Below are positions 42,721 through 53,000 of a DNA stretch of 64,000 nt, piece after piece. Under the pieces are notes generated by a model. It saw only the letters and a program-made list of their open reading frames with translations, was not told the origin of the DNA and made no database searches. This DNA is from DASWOJ01 sp964242415 (GTDB lineage Bacteria; Pseudomonadota; Alphaproteobacteria; Acetobacterales; Acetobacteraceae), in the NCBI GenBank assembly GCA_964242415.1, contig CAXTAT010000019.1, positions 1 through 64,000 on the forward strand, given 5' to 3'. Every line of letters begins with the position of its first letter. Position 1 is the first letter of the stretch. The position numbers were made by a program, and so were the translations under genes.

Positions 42721-43625
42721 TGCCTGCTACCGATCAAGCCACTTCGCTTCCTGCTTTGCCCCACCCGCTCGATGTCCTGCCATCGTTGCGACCGACGACG
42801 CCGAAGTGGCAGCCTGGGGCTCTCAAGCGCCTCGCATCGCAGCTGGCGTTCCCGGTGATCCTGGCGCTGAACCGGCCGAAGCTGCAGTTCCTTGCGGAGG
42901 CTGTCTACGACTTCGCCTTGCGCCTGAACGGCTATGCCATCAACTTTCCTGGTTCGCACGGCGTTGGCCACGCCGAGGAGCGCTTCTTGGCTCGCCACCT
43001 GCCAAAACTGGGCTGCGCCGTGCTGTTCGACGTCGGCGCCAATCACGGTTCCTACACCCGCGAGCTGCGCCGCCTTTCGCCAAATGCGACCATCCACGCC
43101 TTTGAACCACATCCCAGGACCTTCGAATCGCTCAAGGCGCGCACTTCGGCGCCCGGGGTCACGCTAGTCAATGTGGCGCTGTCCGACGCCGCAGGGATCA
43201 TGGAGCTGCACGATTTCGCAGACGCAGATGGATCGACCCAAGCCAGCCTCGCCCAGGCATCAGTCGCGATGTATGACGCCCACACGGTAGCTCATCAGGT
43301 GCAGGTCACAACCCTTGACGCCTATATGGCGCAGGCCGGCGTCACGACGGTTGACTTGCTGAAGATTGATACCGAAGGCTTCGACTTGGCCGTGTTGCGC
43401 GGCGCGCGGGACGCCTTGGCCCGTCGAGCAATCAAGGCCATCCAGTTTGAGGTGATTCCGGCCGACATCGCCATGCATGTAACTGTCCGAGAGTTTTTTG
43501 AGGTGCTGCACGGCTACCGGCTGTTCCGGCTTTGCCTAAACGGTGATCTGATGCCGCTGCCCCGCTACGACGTGAAGCGGTGCGAGGTGTATGTCACCCA
43601 CAACATCGTAGCACTGCTAGATTAG
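42720..43625 (+). CDS. FkbM-family methyltransferase
   Basis: The protein is 301 residues. The SAM-binding motif is VLFDVGANHGSYTRELRRL near residue 100. It is followed by IHAFEPHPRTFESLK, LVNVALSDAAGIMELHDF and DLLKIDTEGFDLAVLRGA, which are the usual FkbM landmarks. Members O-methylate sugars, polyketides or glycolipids. Being in an island with a glycosyltransferase, it probably alters a surface glycan. The first 60 residues are not part of the core and have no clear family. The start overlaps the stop of the previous gene. Confidence 0.85.
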   Translation: MPATDQATSLPALPHPLDVLPSLRPTTPKWQPGALKRLASQLAFPVILALNRPKLQFLAEAVYDFALRLNGYAINFPGSHGVGHAEERFLARHLPKLGCAVLFDVGANHGSYTRELRRLSPNATIHAFEPHPRTFESLKARTSAPGVTLVNVALSDAAGIMELHDFADADGSTQASLAQASVAMYDAHTVAHQVQVTTLDAYMAQAGVTTVDLLKIDTEGFDLAVLRGARDALARRAIKAIQFEVIPADIAMHVTVREFFEVLHGYRLFRLCLNGDLMPLPRYDVKRCEVYVTHNIVALLD

Positions 43626-43634
43626 CTGCGTCCG

Positions 43635-43745
43635 TCATGACGTGATGCCGATCGCGAGCTGGTAATCGTAGAACGTGCTGGTCGGGCCCGTCGCCCGCAC
43701 CTTGAGGATGTCCGCCCGCGACTCTGGATACTGGCCGCTATGGCG
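43635..43745 (-). pseudogene. C-terminal remnant of a possible phage or structural gene
   Basis: On the minus strand a frame of about 36 codons reads GQYPESRADILKVRATGPT and STFYDYQLAIGITS, then TGA. Its GC content and codon use match the host rather than the AT-rich bases beside it, and it has no start codon or ribosome-binding site. It looks like the last part of a gene cut away on its upstream side. No family can be assigned with certainty. Confidence 0.35.
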
Positions 43746-44090
43746 AGAGCACATCTTAAGCCCAAGATGGCATATATTATTCCGGATTAGATGATGTTTC
43801 CGGGTTGTTGATAGTTCTTATCGACTGTGCCTCGCCTACGCCGAAGGTATCTTGCTGAGATCACTTGATAGCCGCTTCAGGCCCAACTGCTGATCCATGC
43901 AGCAACGCTACACACTGCGGCGTCAACCGTCGTCACCTCATCTGACCCAAGCGGCTTTAGCCTCACCTCAGGTGAGTAGTTACCGCTATCACATTGAGAA
44001 TACATCCCAAAGCCTATATCCATACCTAACATAACGATAAATGTTTCTTTCTAACTTGAGAAGGCATCTCGACTCTTATACGCCCTGTAC
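43746..44090. other. AT-rich gap inside the island
   Basis: No reading frame of note is present. The sequence is clearly AT-richer than anything else in the window except the restriction-methylation genes, and it probably includes the promoter of the glycosyltransferase. An individual -35/-10 pair could not be fixed. Confidence 0.45.
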
Positions 44091-45194
44091 ATGAAGATCT
44101 TGTTTCTTTCCGGCTGCATGCACGCGGGAGGCAATGGCCATAAGCGCAGCGAGGGCCCAGATCCCCACCTGCTGCACGATGGACTGACTGCTCGTGGTTT
44201 CACGGTCCATCGCAGCAGCCTGAGCCGGTTTCCGCTAAATCCTTTGGCGCGCAAAGGAACCTTCTACGCCGGGTTTGATCCCCTGCGTGCGTTGCGGGTG
44301 CTGGTGCGGCATCGGGATGCGGACTTCATCATACCCGTGGGCGAGTCCAGCATCTTCGTTGTTCTGTTGTTGGCAAAGCTGTTCCAGTTCAAGCCGCTAA
44401 TCCTGCTGCGTGAAATCTCCGGGCAAGGCTGGACGAAGCGCGATCGCATCGTGCGGTTTGTGCTAGCGCGCGTGGATGGCGTGCTGGCCCTTACGCCGCA
44501 TCAGGTCAGGATGGCCCAGTCGCTCTATCGGCTGAAAGCGCCACCAGATTTGGTGGGGTTCGCTATTGACGAGAACTTCTTCCGCCCTCAACCATGTAAA
44601 GAAGCACGCGAGGCGGATAGGTATGTGTTCTCGGTCGGCGACGATGCTGGCCGTGACTACCAGACCCTGATCGCGGCGTGTCGATACACACCTTATCGCC
44701 TCGTGTTGCGGACTAGCCTAAACGTGCATGTTCCCGATGACATGCGCAGCCGAGTCAAGGTTATCAGTCACCTTTCATACACCGATCTACGCGGCCTGTA
44801 TGCTGCAGCTTCGATCGTGGTCGTGCCGCTGCAACCAGTGGACTATCCAAGCGGCATAACGTCGTTGTTCGAGGGATTGGCCATGGCACGGCCAGTGATT
44901 GCCAGTGATATCGGCTCGACGCAGCACGTCCTGCAACACCGACTCAACGGCCTGCTCGTGCCGCCGGGCGATGCGATGGCATTGCGCGCTGCGCTAACCG
45001 AACTGATGGAGGATCGCCCATTTGCTGAGCAGCTCGGCGCCCAGGGCAGGGTGACAATTGAGAGGACGCAGACTTATGGCGCCTATGTGGATCGGTTCGC
45101 CGACGCCTTGCGGCATCATGCCCAAGTTCGACGCGAGCAGGAGCTTGGGAGCAAGCACGATACCATTGGCGAACTCGCAAACAACCCTGCTTAG
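44091..45194 (+). CDS. GT4-type glycosyltransferase
   Basis: The protein is 367 residues with a GT-B plan. The N-terminal domain starts MKILFLSGCMHAGGNGHKR. The C-terminal donor-binding domain has FSVGDDAGRDYQTLIAA, then VVVPLQPVDYPSGITSLFEGLAMARPVIASD (in two parts, with the EX7E-type Glu), and GLLVPPGDAMALRAALTEL. It transfers a nucleotide-activated sugar to an unknown acceptor, probably in surface polysaccharide synthesis. Base composition is lower in GC than core genes. It is the last gene before the right attachment-like repeat. Confidence 0.85.
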   Translation: MKILFLSGCMHAGGNGHKRSEGPDPHLLHDGLTARGFTVHRSSLSRFPLNPLARKGTFYAGFDPLRALRVLVRHRDADFIIPVGESSIFVVLLLAKLFQFKPLILLREISGQGWTKRDRIVRFVLARVDGVLALTPHQVRMAQSLYRLKAPPDLVGFAIDENFFRPQPCKEAREADRYVFSVGDDAGRDYQTLIAACRYTPYRLVLRTSLNVHVPDDMRSRVKVISHLSYTDLRGLYAAASIVVVPLQPVDYPSGITSLFEGLAMARPVIASDIGSTQHVLQHRLNGLLVPPGDAMALRAALTELMEDRPFAEQLGAQGRVTIERTQTYGAYVDRFADALRHHAQVRREQELGSKHDTIGELANNPA

Positions 45195-45270
45195 CCAGCC
45201 ATAAGGCGCAAGAGACGTAAGGCCCATGTAGCTGCTAGTGGTTTGCCCTACAGTTACATAATCACCCGGC

Positions 45271-45297
45271 CCACAGTTCAATCCTGTGAGTCGGCAC
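45271..45297 (+). repeat. Right attachment-like repeat (copy of tRNA-Thr 3' end)
   Basis: A perfect 27-base direct repeat of 41719-41745. The next bases differ (TA where the tRNA has CA), so the copy stops at the encoded CCA. It marks the right edge of the island; the 97 bases beyond it to pgm have no gene. Confidence 0.8.
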
Positions 45298-45394
45298 TAG
45301 AATGCCTTGGCAAGCCCGCACGCCGCCTGCCCGCAAAATCGCAAGACAGCAGCGGCCGCGGCATCCCCATGCCACCCAAACGCCTCCCCCAACA

Positions 45395-47044
45395 TCAGAC
45401 GCCACCAAGAACCTGGGCGACAGTCTCCTGCGCCTGCGCCTGTATCTGCGCCAGGTGCTCCGCATCCCGGAAGCTCTCGGCATACAGCTTGTAAACGTCC
45501 TCCGTGCCCGACGGCCTCGCGGCGAACCAGCCGGTGTCCGTCACCACCTTCAGCCCGCCGAACGGCGCGCCGCCCGGCGCACGGGTCAGCTTGGCGCGGA
45601 CCGGCTCGCCGGCCAGCTCGGTCAGGCCGGCCTGGTCCGGCGACAGCTTGGACAGCAGCGACTTCTGCCGCGCCGTCGCCGGCGCGTCAATCCGTGCGTA
45701 GAACGACTGGCCCAGCTCCCGGGTCAGCCCGTCATAAACCCGGCTCGGGTCCTGTCCCGTCCGCGCCGTCATCTCCGCCGCCAGCAGGCCGAGGATCAGG
45801 CCATCCTTGTCCGTCGTCCAGGTCGTCCCGTCCCGCCGCAGGAACGATGCCCCGGCGCTTTCCTCCCCCGCAAAGCCCAGCGTGCCGTCCAGCAGGCCGT
45901 CAACGAACCACTTGAAGCCGACCGGCACATCGACCAGCCCGCGGCCCAGGCTTGCGGCAACGCGGTCGATCAGGCTGCTGGTCACCATCGTCTTGCCCAC
46001 GGCGCAGTGGGCGCCCCAGCCCGGCCGACCGCTGAACAGGGCGTGGACCGCGCTGGCCAGGTAGTGGTTGGGGTTCATCAGCCCGCCCGCCCCGGCCACG
46101 ACGCCGTGCCGGTCGGCATCCGGGTCGTTGGCGAACGCGATGTCGAACCGCCCTGTCATGCCCACCAGCCGCGCCATGGCATACGGCGAGGACGGGTCCA
46201 TCCGTATCCGCCCATCCCAGTCCGCGGTCATGAACCCGAATGCAGGGTCCACGACATCGCTGACGACCGTCGCCGCAAGGCCATAGCGCTCGATGACCCG
46301 CGGCCAATACCCGACGCTGGCGCCCCCGAGCGGATCAATGCCGATCCGGACGCCCGACGCCCGGACCACCTCCATGTCGATGGCCGCCGCCAGGTCCGCG
46401 ACGTACGGCCCGATGTAATCGTGGCGATGCACATGGGCGGACCCGATTGCCCGGCTGTACGGGATGCGCCGCACGCCGGCCAGGCCCGCCTCGAGCAACG
46501 CGTTCGCCGTGCCCTCGATCGCCGACGTGACCGCCGTGCCGGCCGGCCCGCCATGCGGCGGGTTGTACTTGAAGCCGCCATCCTCCGGCGGGTTGTGCGA
46601 CGGGGTGATGACGACCCCGTCCGCCAACCCGTCCGCACGGCCCCGGTTGTAGGCGAGAATCGCATGCGAGATCACCGGCGTCGGCGTGAAGCCGTCATGC
46701 TCGTCGATGAACGCCTCGACCTCGTTGGCGGCGAACACCTCCAGTGCAGTCGCCATGGCAGGGCGGGACAGCGCATGCGTGTCGATGCCGATGAACATCG
46801 GCCCATTGATGCCGGCCTGCTTGCGATACCCGCAGACGGCCTGGCTGACCGCCAGGATGTGCGCCTCGTTGAACGTGGCGTTGAACGCGGACCCGCGGTG
46901 GCCCGACGTGCCGAACGCGACCCGCTGCGACGCAACCGCCGGGTCCGGCGCGATGGCGAAGTAGGCGGTCACCAGCCGCGGCACATCGACCAGTTGCGAC
47001 CGCTCGACCGGGCGCCCGGCCAGCGGGCTGATGCGCGTCGTCAC
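45395..47044 (-). CDS. pgm: Phosphoglucomutase (alpha-D-glucose-specific)
   Basis: The 549-residue enzyme interconverts glucose-1-phosphate and glucose-6-phosphate. Motifs are FGTSGHRG near residue 45, the phosphoserine loop VVITPSHNPPEDGG near residue 144, the metal-binding DPDADR near residue 306, GEESAG near residue 395 and the C-terminal phosphate-binding RPSGTEDVYKLY. The GTG start overlaps the stop of the giant glucan synthase (GTGA), so the enzyme that controls the UDP-glucose precursor is coupled to the consumer. This is a meaningful pair. Confidence 0.94.
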   Translation of the reverse strand: MTTRISPLAGRPVERSQLVDVPRLVTAYFAIAPDPAVASQRVAFGTSGHRGSAFNATFNEAHILAVSQAVCGYRKQAGINGPMFIGIDTHALSRPAMATALEVFAANEVEAFIDEHDGFTPTPVISHAILAYNRGRADGLADGVVITPSHNPPEDGGFKYNPPHGGPAGTAVTSAIEGTANALLEAGLAGVRRIPYSRAIGSAHVHRHDYIGPYVADLAAAIDMEVVRASGVRIGIDPLGGASVGYWPRVIERYGLAATVVSDVVDPAFGFMTADWDGRIRMDPSSPYAMARLVGMTGRFDIAFANDPDADRHGVVAGAGGLMNPNHYLASAVHALFSGRPGWGAHCAVGKTMVTSSLIDRVAASLGRGLVDVPVGFKWFVDGLLDGTLGFAGEESAGASFLRRDGTTWTTDKDGLILGLLAAEMTARTGQDPSRVYDGLTRELGQSFYARIDAPATARQKSLLSKLSPDQAGLTELAGEPVRAKLTRAPGGAPFGGLKVVTDTGWFAARPSGTEDVYKLYAESFRDAEHLAQIQAQAQETVAQVLGGV

Positions 47045-50000
47045 ACCGGGGCTGCTTCAGGCATCGTGAGGTCCTCCACCACCGGCGCCGCCAGGCCGAG
47101 CCGAACCTCAACCTGATGCAATGCGCCGTCATCGACAAGACCGAGGCGCAAGGGCCGGGCCGCGACGGCGCTCCCGTCCAGGCTGGCGGCGGCGACCCCG
47201 CGCTCGACTCCATCCGGGTTGCTGACCACGATTCTGTAGCGCGCCGACCCGTGCCGCAGCAGGACCTCGAAGCCGGGCCAGTCCTTGGGGATGCAAGGAT
47301 CAAGGTGCAGCACGCCGGCCTGCAGCCGCACGCCGAGAATGCCCTCCAGTCCCGCACGGTGCATCCATCCGGCTGATCCCGTGTACCAGGTCCAGCCGCC
47401 CCGCCCCACGTGCGGCGGGGCCGCGTATACATCCGCGGCGACGGCGTAGGGTTCGACCTTGTAGAGCTGCATGTCCGCCGGGCTGCTGGAGTGGCCAATG
47501 GGGTTGAGCAGCGCGAACAGCCCGGCCGCCTTGCCGCCCTCGCCCCGCTTGGCGAACGCCAGCACCGACCACATCGCCGCATGGGTATACTGCCCGCCGT
47601 TCTCGCGCACGCCGGGCGGATAGCCCTTGATGTAGCCGGGATCGAGCGGCGTGCGGTCGAACGGCGGCGTGAACAGCAGCGCGAGCTTGTCGGCGGGACG
47701 GATCAGGTCACGCTCCAGCGCCGCCATCGCCAGGTCCGCCCGCCCCGACGGCGCCGCGCCCGACAGCACCGCCCAGGACTGCGCGATGGAGTCGATGCGG
47801 CACTCCTCGCTTACGGCCGAGCCGAGCGGCGTGCCGTCGTCGAAGAACGCGCGCAGGTACCAGCCGCCGTCCCAAGCCTCCCGCTCCAGCGTCGCCTGCA
47901 GCCCGGCGGCGTGCGCCTGCCACGCCGCTGCCCGCGCCAGGTCGCCCCGCGCCTCCGCCACCGGCGCGAACGCCTCAAGCGCCGCGTGCAGGAACCAGCC
48001 GAGCCAGACGCTCTCGCCCTGTCCGCCCTCGCCGACCCGGTTCATCCCGTCGTTCCAATCGCCCGTGCCCATCAGCGGCAGGCCGTGGCGGCCCACCTGC
48101 AGGCTGGCGTCCAGCGCCAAGGCGCAGTGCTCGAACAGCGAGGCCGCCTGCCCCGACACCGTCGGCAGGAAAAAGGCGTCGTGCTGGCCCGGCTCAAGGG
48201 CCTGGCCCTCCAGGAAGGGCACGGCCTCATCCAGCACCGCCGCGTCCCCGGTCACCCCGACGTACTGCGCGACGGTGTAGGCCAGCCAGGCGCGGTCGTC
48301 GGCGATACGGGTGCGCACGCCCTGGCCGGAGTGCGGCAGCCACCAGTGCTGCACGTCGCCCTGCGGAAACTGCCGGGCGGCGGCGCGCAGCAGGTGCTCG
48401 CGCGTCAGCCCCGGCGCCACGGCCGCCAGTGCCATGCCGTCCTGCAACTGGTCGCGGAACCCATAGGCGCCGCTGGCCTGATAGAACGCGGCGCGTGCCC
48501 ACACCCGGCAGGCCAGCGTCTGGTACAGCAGCCAGCCGTTGAGCATGATGTCCATGGCGCGGTCCGGCGTCGTCACCTGCACGGACCCCAGCACGCCGTC
48601 CCAGAACCCGGCGACCTCCGCCAGCACGGCATCAAGGTCCGCCGCCCGGTATTGCCGCACAAGGCTGCGCGCCTCCTCGACGGATGCGGCCTCGCCCAGC
48701 AGGCACACCACCTCTGCCGTCTCGCCCGGGGCAAGCTGGACCTTGGCGCGCAGGGCGCCGCAGGGGTCCAGGCCCGCACCGGTCACGCCGGACAGCGCCA
48801 GGGTGCCGGCGAGCGCCGCCGGGTCGGCCAGGGTGCCGTTGCGGCCGATGAACTCCCGCCGGTCCCCCGTCCACTCCACCTGCGCGCCGCGGAGATCGAT
48901 GAAGGCAACCGGCGACCCGAACGCGGCGGTCCACGAGTTGCAGGCGAACATCGCCCCCGTCTCCGGGTCGATCCAGGTCTGCACGAACGCCAGCGAGGCC
49001 GTCCGCGACGGGCCGAGCACCCACTCCACATAGGCCGTTGCGCTCAGCCACCGCGCGCGCCGCGACCGGTTGCACAGCACCAGGCGCGACACCTTCACCG
49101 GGGCGTCGAGCGGGACGAACTGCACCAGGCTGGCCGTGATCCCATAGGCCGCGTGCTCGAACCCGCTGCGGCCCCGGCCATGGCGGGCCACATAGGTGCC
49201 GGCTGGGTTGCGGATCGGCTGCGCCGTCGGGGTCCAGACCGTGCCGGCGTCCTCGTCGCGCACGTAGAACGCCTCGCCTGCCCGGTCCGTCACCGGGTCG
49301 TTCGACCAGGGGGTGAGCTGGTTCTCACGGCTGTTGGCGGACCAGGTGACGCCCGCGCCCTCCGTCGAAGCGAGGAAGCCGAAGCGGGAATTGGCGATGA
49401 CGTTGATCCATGGGGCTGGCGTCGCCTGGCCTGGCCCAAGCGTCGTCACGTACTCCGTGCCGTACCCTGTGCCATCCTGGGCAAAGCCGCCGAGGCCGTT
49501 CGGGAATTCAAGCCGCGGCTTCAGCGATGGTGGCTGCGGCTCCCACGGTATAGTGCTGCGCCGCGGGCTGGGGCGGGCCTGGGCCGCATCCCGCCGCTCG
49601 ACCTGGTCGGACAGGCTGCCGCGCTGGGCAACCAGCACCACCCGTGCCACTGCGCCCAGCAGCGCCTGCGTCTCCGCCGGCACCAGGTCGGCCCGCAGCA
49701 CATAGACCCGGCCGGCCGAGCCGTCCTTGCCAGGATGCGACTGGGCGGCGCGGACCAGGGTCTCCAACGCCACCTGCAGATCCTGGACATAGGAGGACTG
49801 CCGCTCGTTCAGGATCACCAGATCGACGGCAAGGCCCTTCATGCGCCAGTAGCCGTGCGCCTGCAGCAGCTCGCGCGCGACGTCGGTGTCCTCGTTGTCG
49901 TCGATCCGCAGCAGGACGATGGGCAGGTCCCCCGAGATGCTGAGGCCCCACAGCCCGGATTGCGGCCCGGCGCCCCGGCGGATCAGGTCGGACGGCGGAC

Positions 50001-53000
50001 GCAGCGTGGGCGAGGCGAAGATGGCGTGTCCCGCAAGCTGCTGGAACAGCCCGGCCTTCGCCGCCGTGATGCCCAGGTGGTACAGCTCCGCCTGCGCCTG
50101 CGTCCAGGCCAGCATCGCCGCGCGCCCGAAGGCGGCGGTGTCCCGGTGCTTGTCCACGCCGTCCAGCAGCGCCGCCCGCGTCCCGGCCACCACCGTCCAG
50201 AACGCCACCCGCACCATCCCGCCCGGCGGGACCCGCAGGCGGTGGCGCACCGCAAAGATCGGGTCCAGCACGTTGCCGACCGTGCCGGACAGGGCATGGC
50301 CACCCGTCATCGCGGCCGGGTCGCGGATGCTCCGGCCACGGCCGAGGAAGCGGGCACGGTCGGTCTCGACCTCCGCGCCGCCGACGGCCTGCCCCTCCAC
50401 CACGGCCCCCTCCACCACGGCAAAGTGCGCCGCCCAGACTTCCGCCTCGTCCGGCGTGCGCCGCCGCCGGGTCGCCAGCAGGGCGCCGTCCAGGTGCTCG
50501 GTCTCGACGAACAGCTTGAAGAACGCCGGCTGCGCCACATCGTCGGCCTGCGACGACAGCGCCAGCTCAGCATAGGACGTAACCTCGATCTCGCGCATCT
50601 GCGGGCCGCCGTTCAGGGCGGTGACGCGGCGCACCTCGGCGTCGTCCTCGGCGGACACCAGCACCTCCAGCGTCGTCGTCAGCGCGCCGTCGCGGCGGGT
50701 GAACTCGGCGCGGTCCTCGTTGAACACGACGTTGTAGGCGTCCGGCTCGGCCCCGCTCGGCTGCAGGCCGGCCGACCAGGCCGCCCCGCCCTGGACGTCC
50801 CGGATCAGGATATACTGGCCAAACCCGTCGCAGGTGGCGTCCTCGCGCCAGCGGGTCACGGCCAAGTTCCGCCAGCGCAGGCAACCGGACCCGGCCGCCG
50901 TCAGCAGCGTGGTCAGGCTGCCGTTGGACAGCAGGTGCGTCGCCGGCTCCGGCTGGTGCGCGGTGCTGAAGCGCCGTCCGCCGGACAGGTCGGCGTCCCC
51001 CGTCGCGGCGGCTGGCTTCGCCTCCGCCGTCCAGGGCCGTGCCGCCGTCACGTCGCGCGGCGTGCGCTCCTGCAGCAGCAGCTCGGTCGCCTGCACGATG
51101 GGTTCGGCATGGAAGCGCTTGCGCATCACGCCGTCGAACAGGGCGTCGCCGATGGCGATGATCGACATCGCCTGGTGGTGCGCCATGAACGCCCGCACCA
51201 CCGCGACCGCATGGCCAGCCGGCACACGGCCGGGGGTGTAGTCCATCGCCTCATAGAAGCCGTAGCGCCCCCGCGCCCCGGCCCCCGCCAGCCGCGCCAG
51301 GTTGGCCGCCGCGGCGCGCGGATCGACCATCGCCGCCAGCGCCGTCGCATAGGGCGCGATCACCTGGCTGTCGCGCAGCCCGCGCTTCAGCCCCAGGCCG
51401 GGCACGCCGAAGTTGGAGTACTGGTAGGTGAACTCCAGGTCGCGGGCGTTGTAGGCGGATTCCGAGATCCCCCACGGCAGCCGCAGCGACGCCGCATAGG
51501 CCATCTGCCGGCGCACCACCAACCGGCCGGTCTGCTCCAGCAGGCTGCCCAGCGGCGCGCGCATCACCAGCGACGGCATCAGGTACTCGAACATCGACCC
51601 GGACCAGGAGATCAGCGCCGCGCCGCTGCCGACCGCCGTGACGGCGCGGCCGAGGCGGAACCAGTGCTTGGTGGGCACGTCGCCCTTGGCGATGGCGATG
51701 AAGCTGGCCAGCCGCGCTTCCGACGCCAGCAGGTCGTAGCAGCTTGGGTCCAGCGCGCCCTCCGCCACCGAGTAGCCGATCGACAGCAGCTTGCGGGCGG
51801 GGTCGAGCAGGAAGCCGAACTCCATCGCCATCGCCATCGCCCGGGCGGTGTCCTCCAGCGCCTGCAGGCGGGCCCGCAGCGCCGGGTCGGCCGGTTGGGC
51901 AAGGTCGGTCCGGTGGGCGCCGATGCTGTCCAGCACCGCCTGCGTCCAGTACAGCACGTCCGCGCCGGCCTTGGTGCCCTCCGCCGCCAGCAGGCGTGCG
52001 ATCCCCGCCATGGCGTCTGCGTGCCCGGCCAGCTCCTGCAGCCGCGCCGCCGGGTCGGCCCCGCGCACGCCCGCCTGCTGCACGGCCATCGCCAGCCGCG
52101 CCAGGGCGTCGTCAAGCTGCCGCCACGTCCCGGCCTGCGCCTGGCGTGCGCCCTGCAGCAGCGCCGCCTCCTCCCGCGCCAGGCTGATCGCGTCGCCGAT
52201 GCCGGCCAGGCGCGCGCCAGCGTTGACGGGGCTGCCCTGCCATTCCCGGCAGGTGTTGGCCAGGGCGATCAGGTGCCCGGCCAGGTTGCCGCTATCGACG
52301 GAGGACACGTAGCGCGGTTCGAGCGGGCGCAGGTCGCGCGTGTCGTACCAGTTCAGGAAGTGGCCGCGGAACCGCTCCATGCGGCCCATGGTCGCCAGCG
52401 TCGCCTCCAGCCGTCCGGCCGCGTCCGCAGTGCCGATCCAGCCGAAGTCGCGCGCGCTCGCGACCGACAGCAAGTACAGGCCGAGGTTGGTCGGCGAAGT
52501 CCGGTGGGCGAGGACGGGCGCCGGGTCCTCCTGGAAGTTGTCCGGCGGCAGCATGGCGTCGCCGGCGGTGACGAACGTCTCGAAGTAGCGCCAGGTGCGC
52601 CGGGCCGTCAGCCGCAGCGCGCGGGCGTCGGCGGCGGGCATCGGCCGTCGGCCCGCGACCTGCGGGGACAGGCTGACCCACCGCGCCACGACCGGCGACG
52701 CCAGCCAGAGCAGCGCGAAGGGCATCGCCAGCACCACTGTCCCCCGGCCTGCCAAGCCGTGCGCCTCCACGCCGGACAGCCAGGCAACTCCGGGCGCCGC
52801 CACGGCCAGCACCAGCGCGCCGGCCATCCGCCGCAGATAGCCCACCAGGCTGGGCCGCCGCCCGTTCGTCGCCTGCGCCGCCGTCATCCATTCCAGCATG
52901 TGCCGGTGGCTGCGGTACAGCCGGTGCAGGGTGCGCGCAATCGCGTCGCCCATCAGCCAGGCCTGGTGCGCCAGGAACGTGACGTTGAGCAGCGACAGCA

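Larger units (their letters stand above)
41748..45297. mobile_element. 3.5-kb genomic island inserted at tRNA-Thr
   Basis: The block lies between the tRNA and the duplicated tRNA 3' end. GC content is visibly lower than outside, especially at 43750-44100. It carries a short three-gene operon ending in an FkbM methyltransferase, a remnant that looks like the end of a phage gene, and a glycosyltransferase. No integrase is present, so it is not self-moving; the integrase may have been lost or supplied elsewhere. Positions 41790-42290 have no gene I can support. Confidence 0.75.

Noticed and set aside
41748..45297. Complete prophage or integrative element
   Set aside because: No integrase, replication or structural gene is present; only one short remnant of a possible phage gene is visible.
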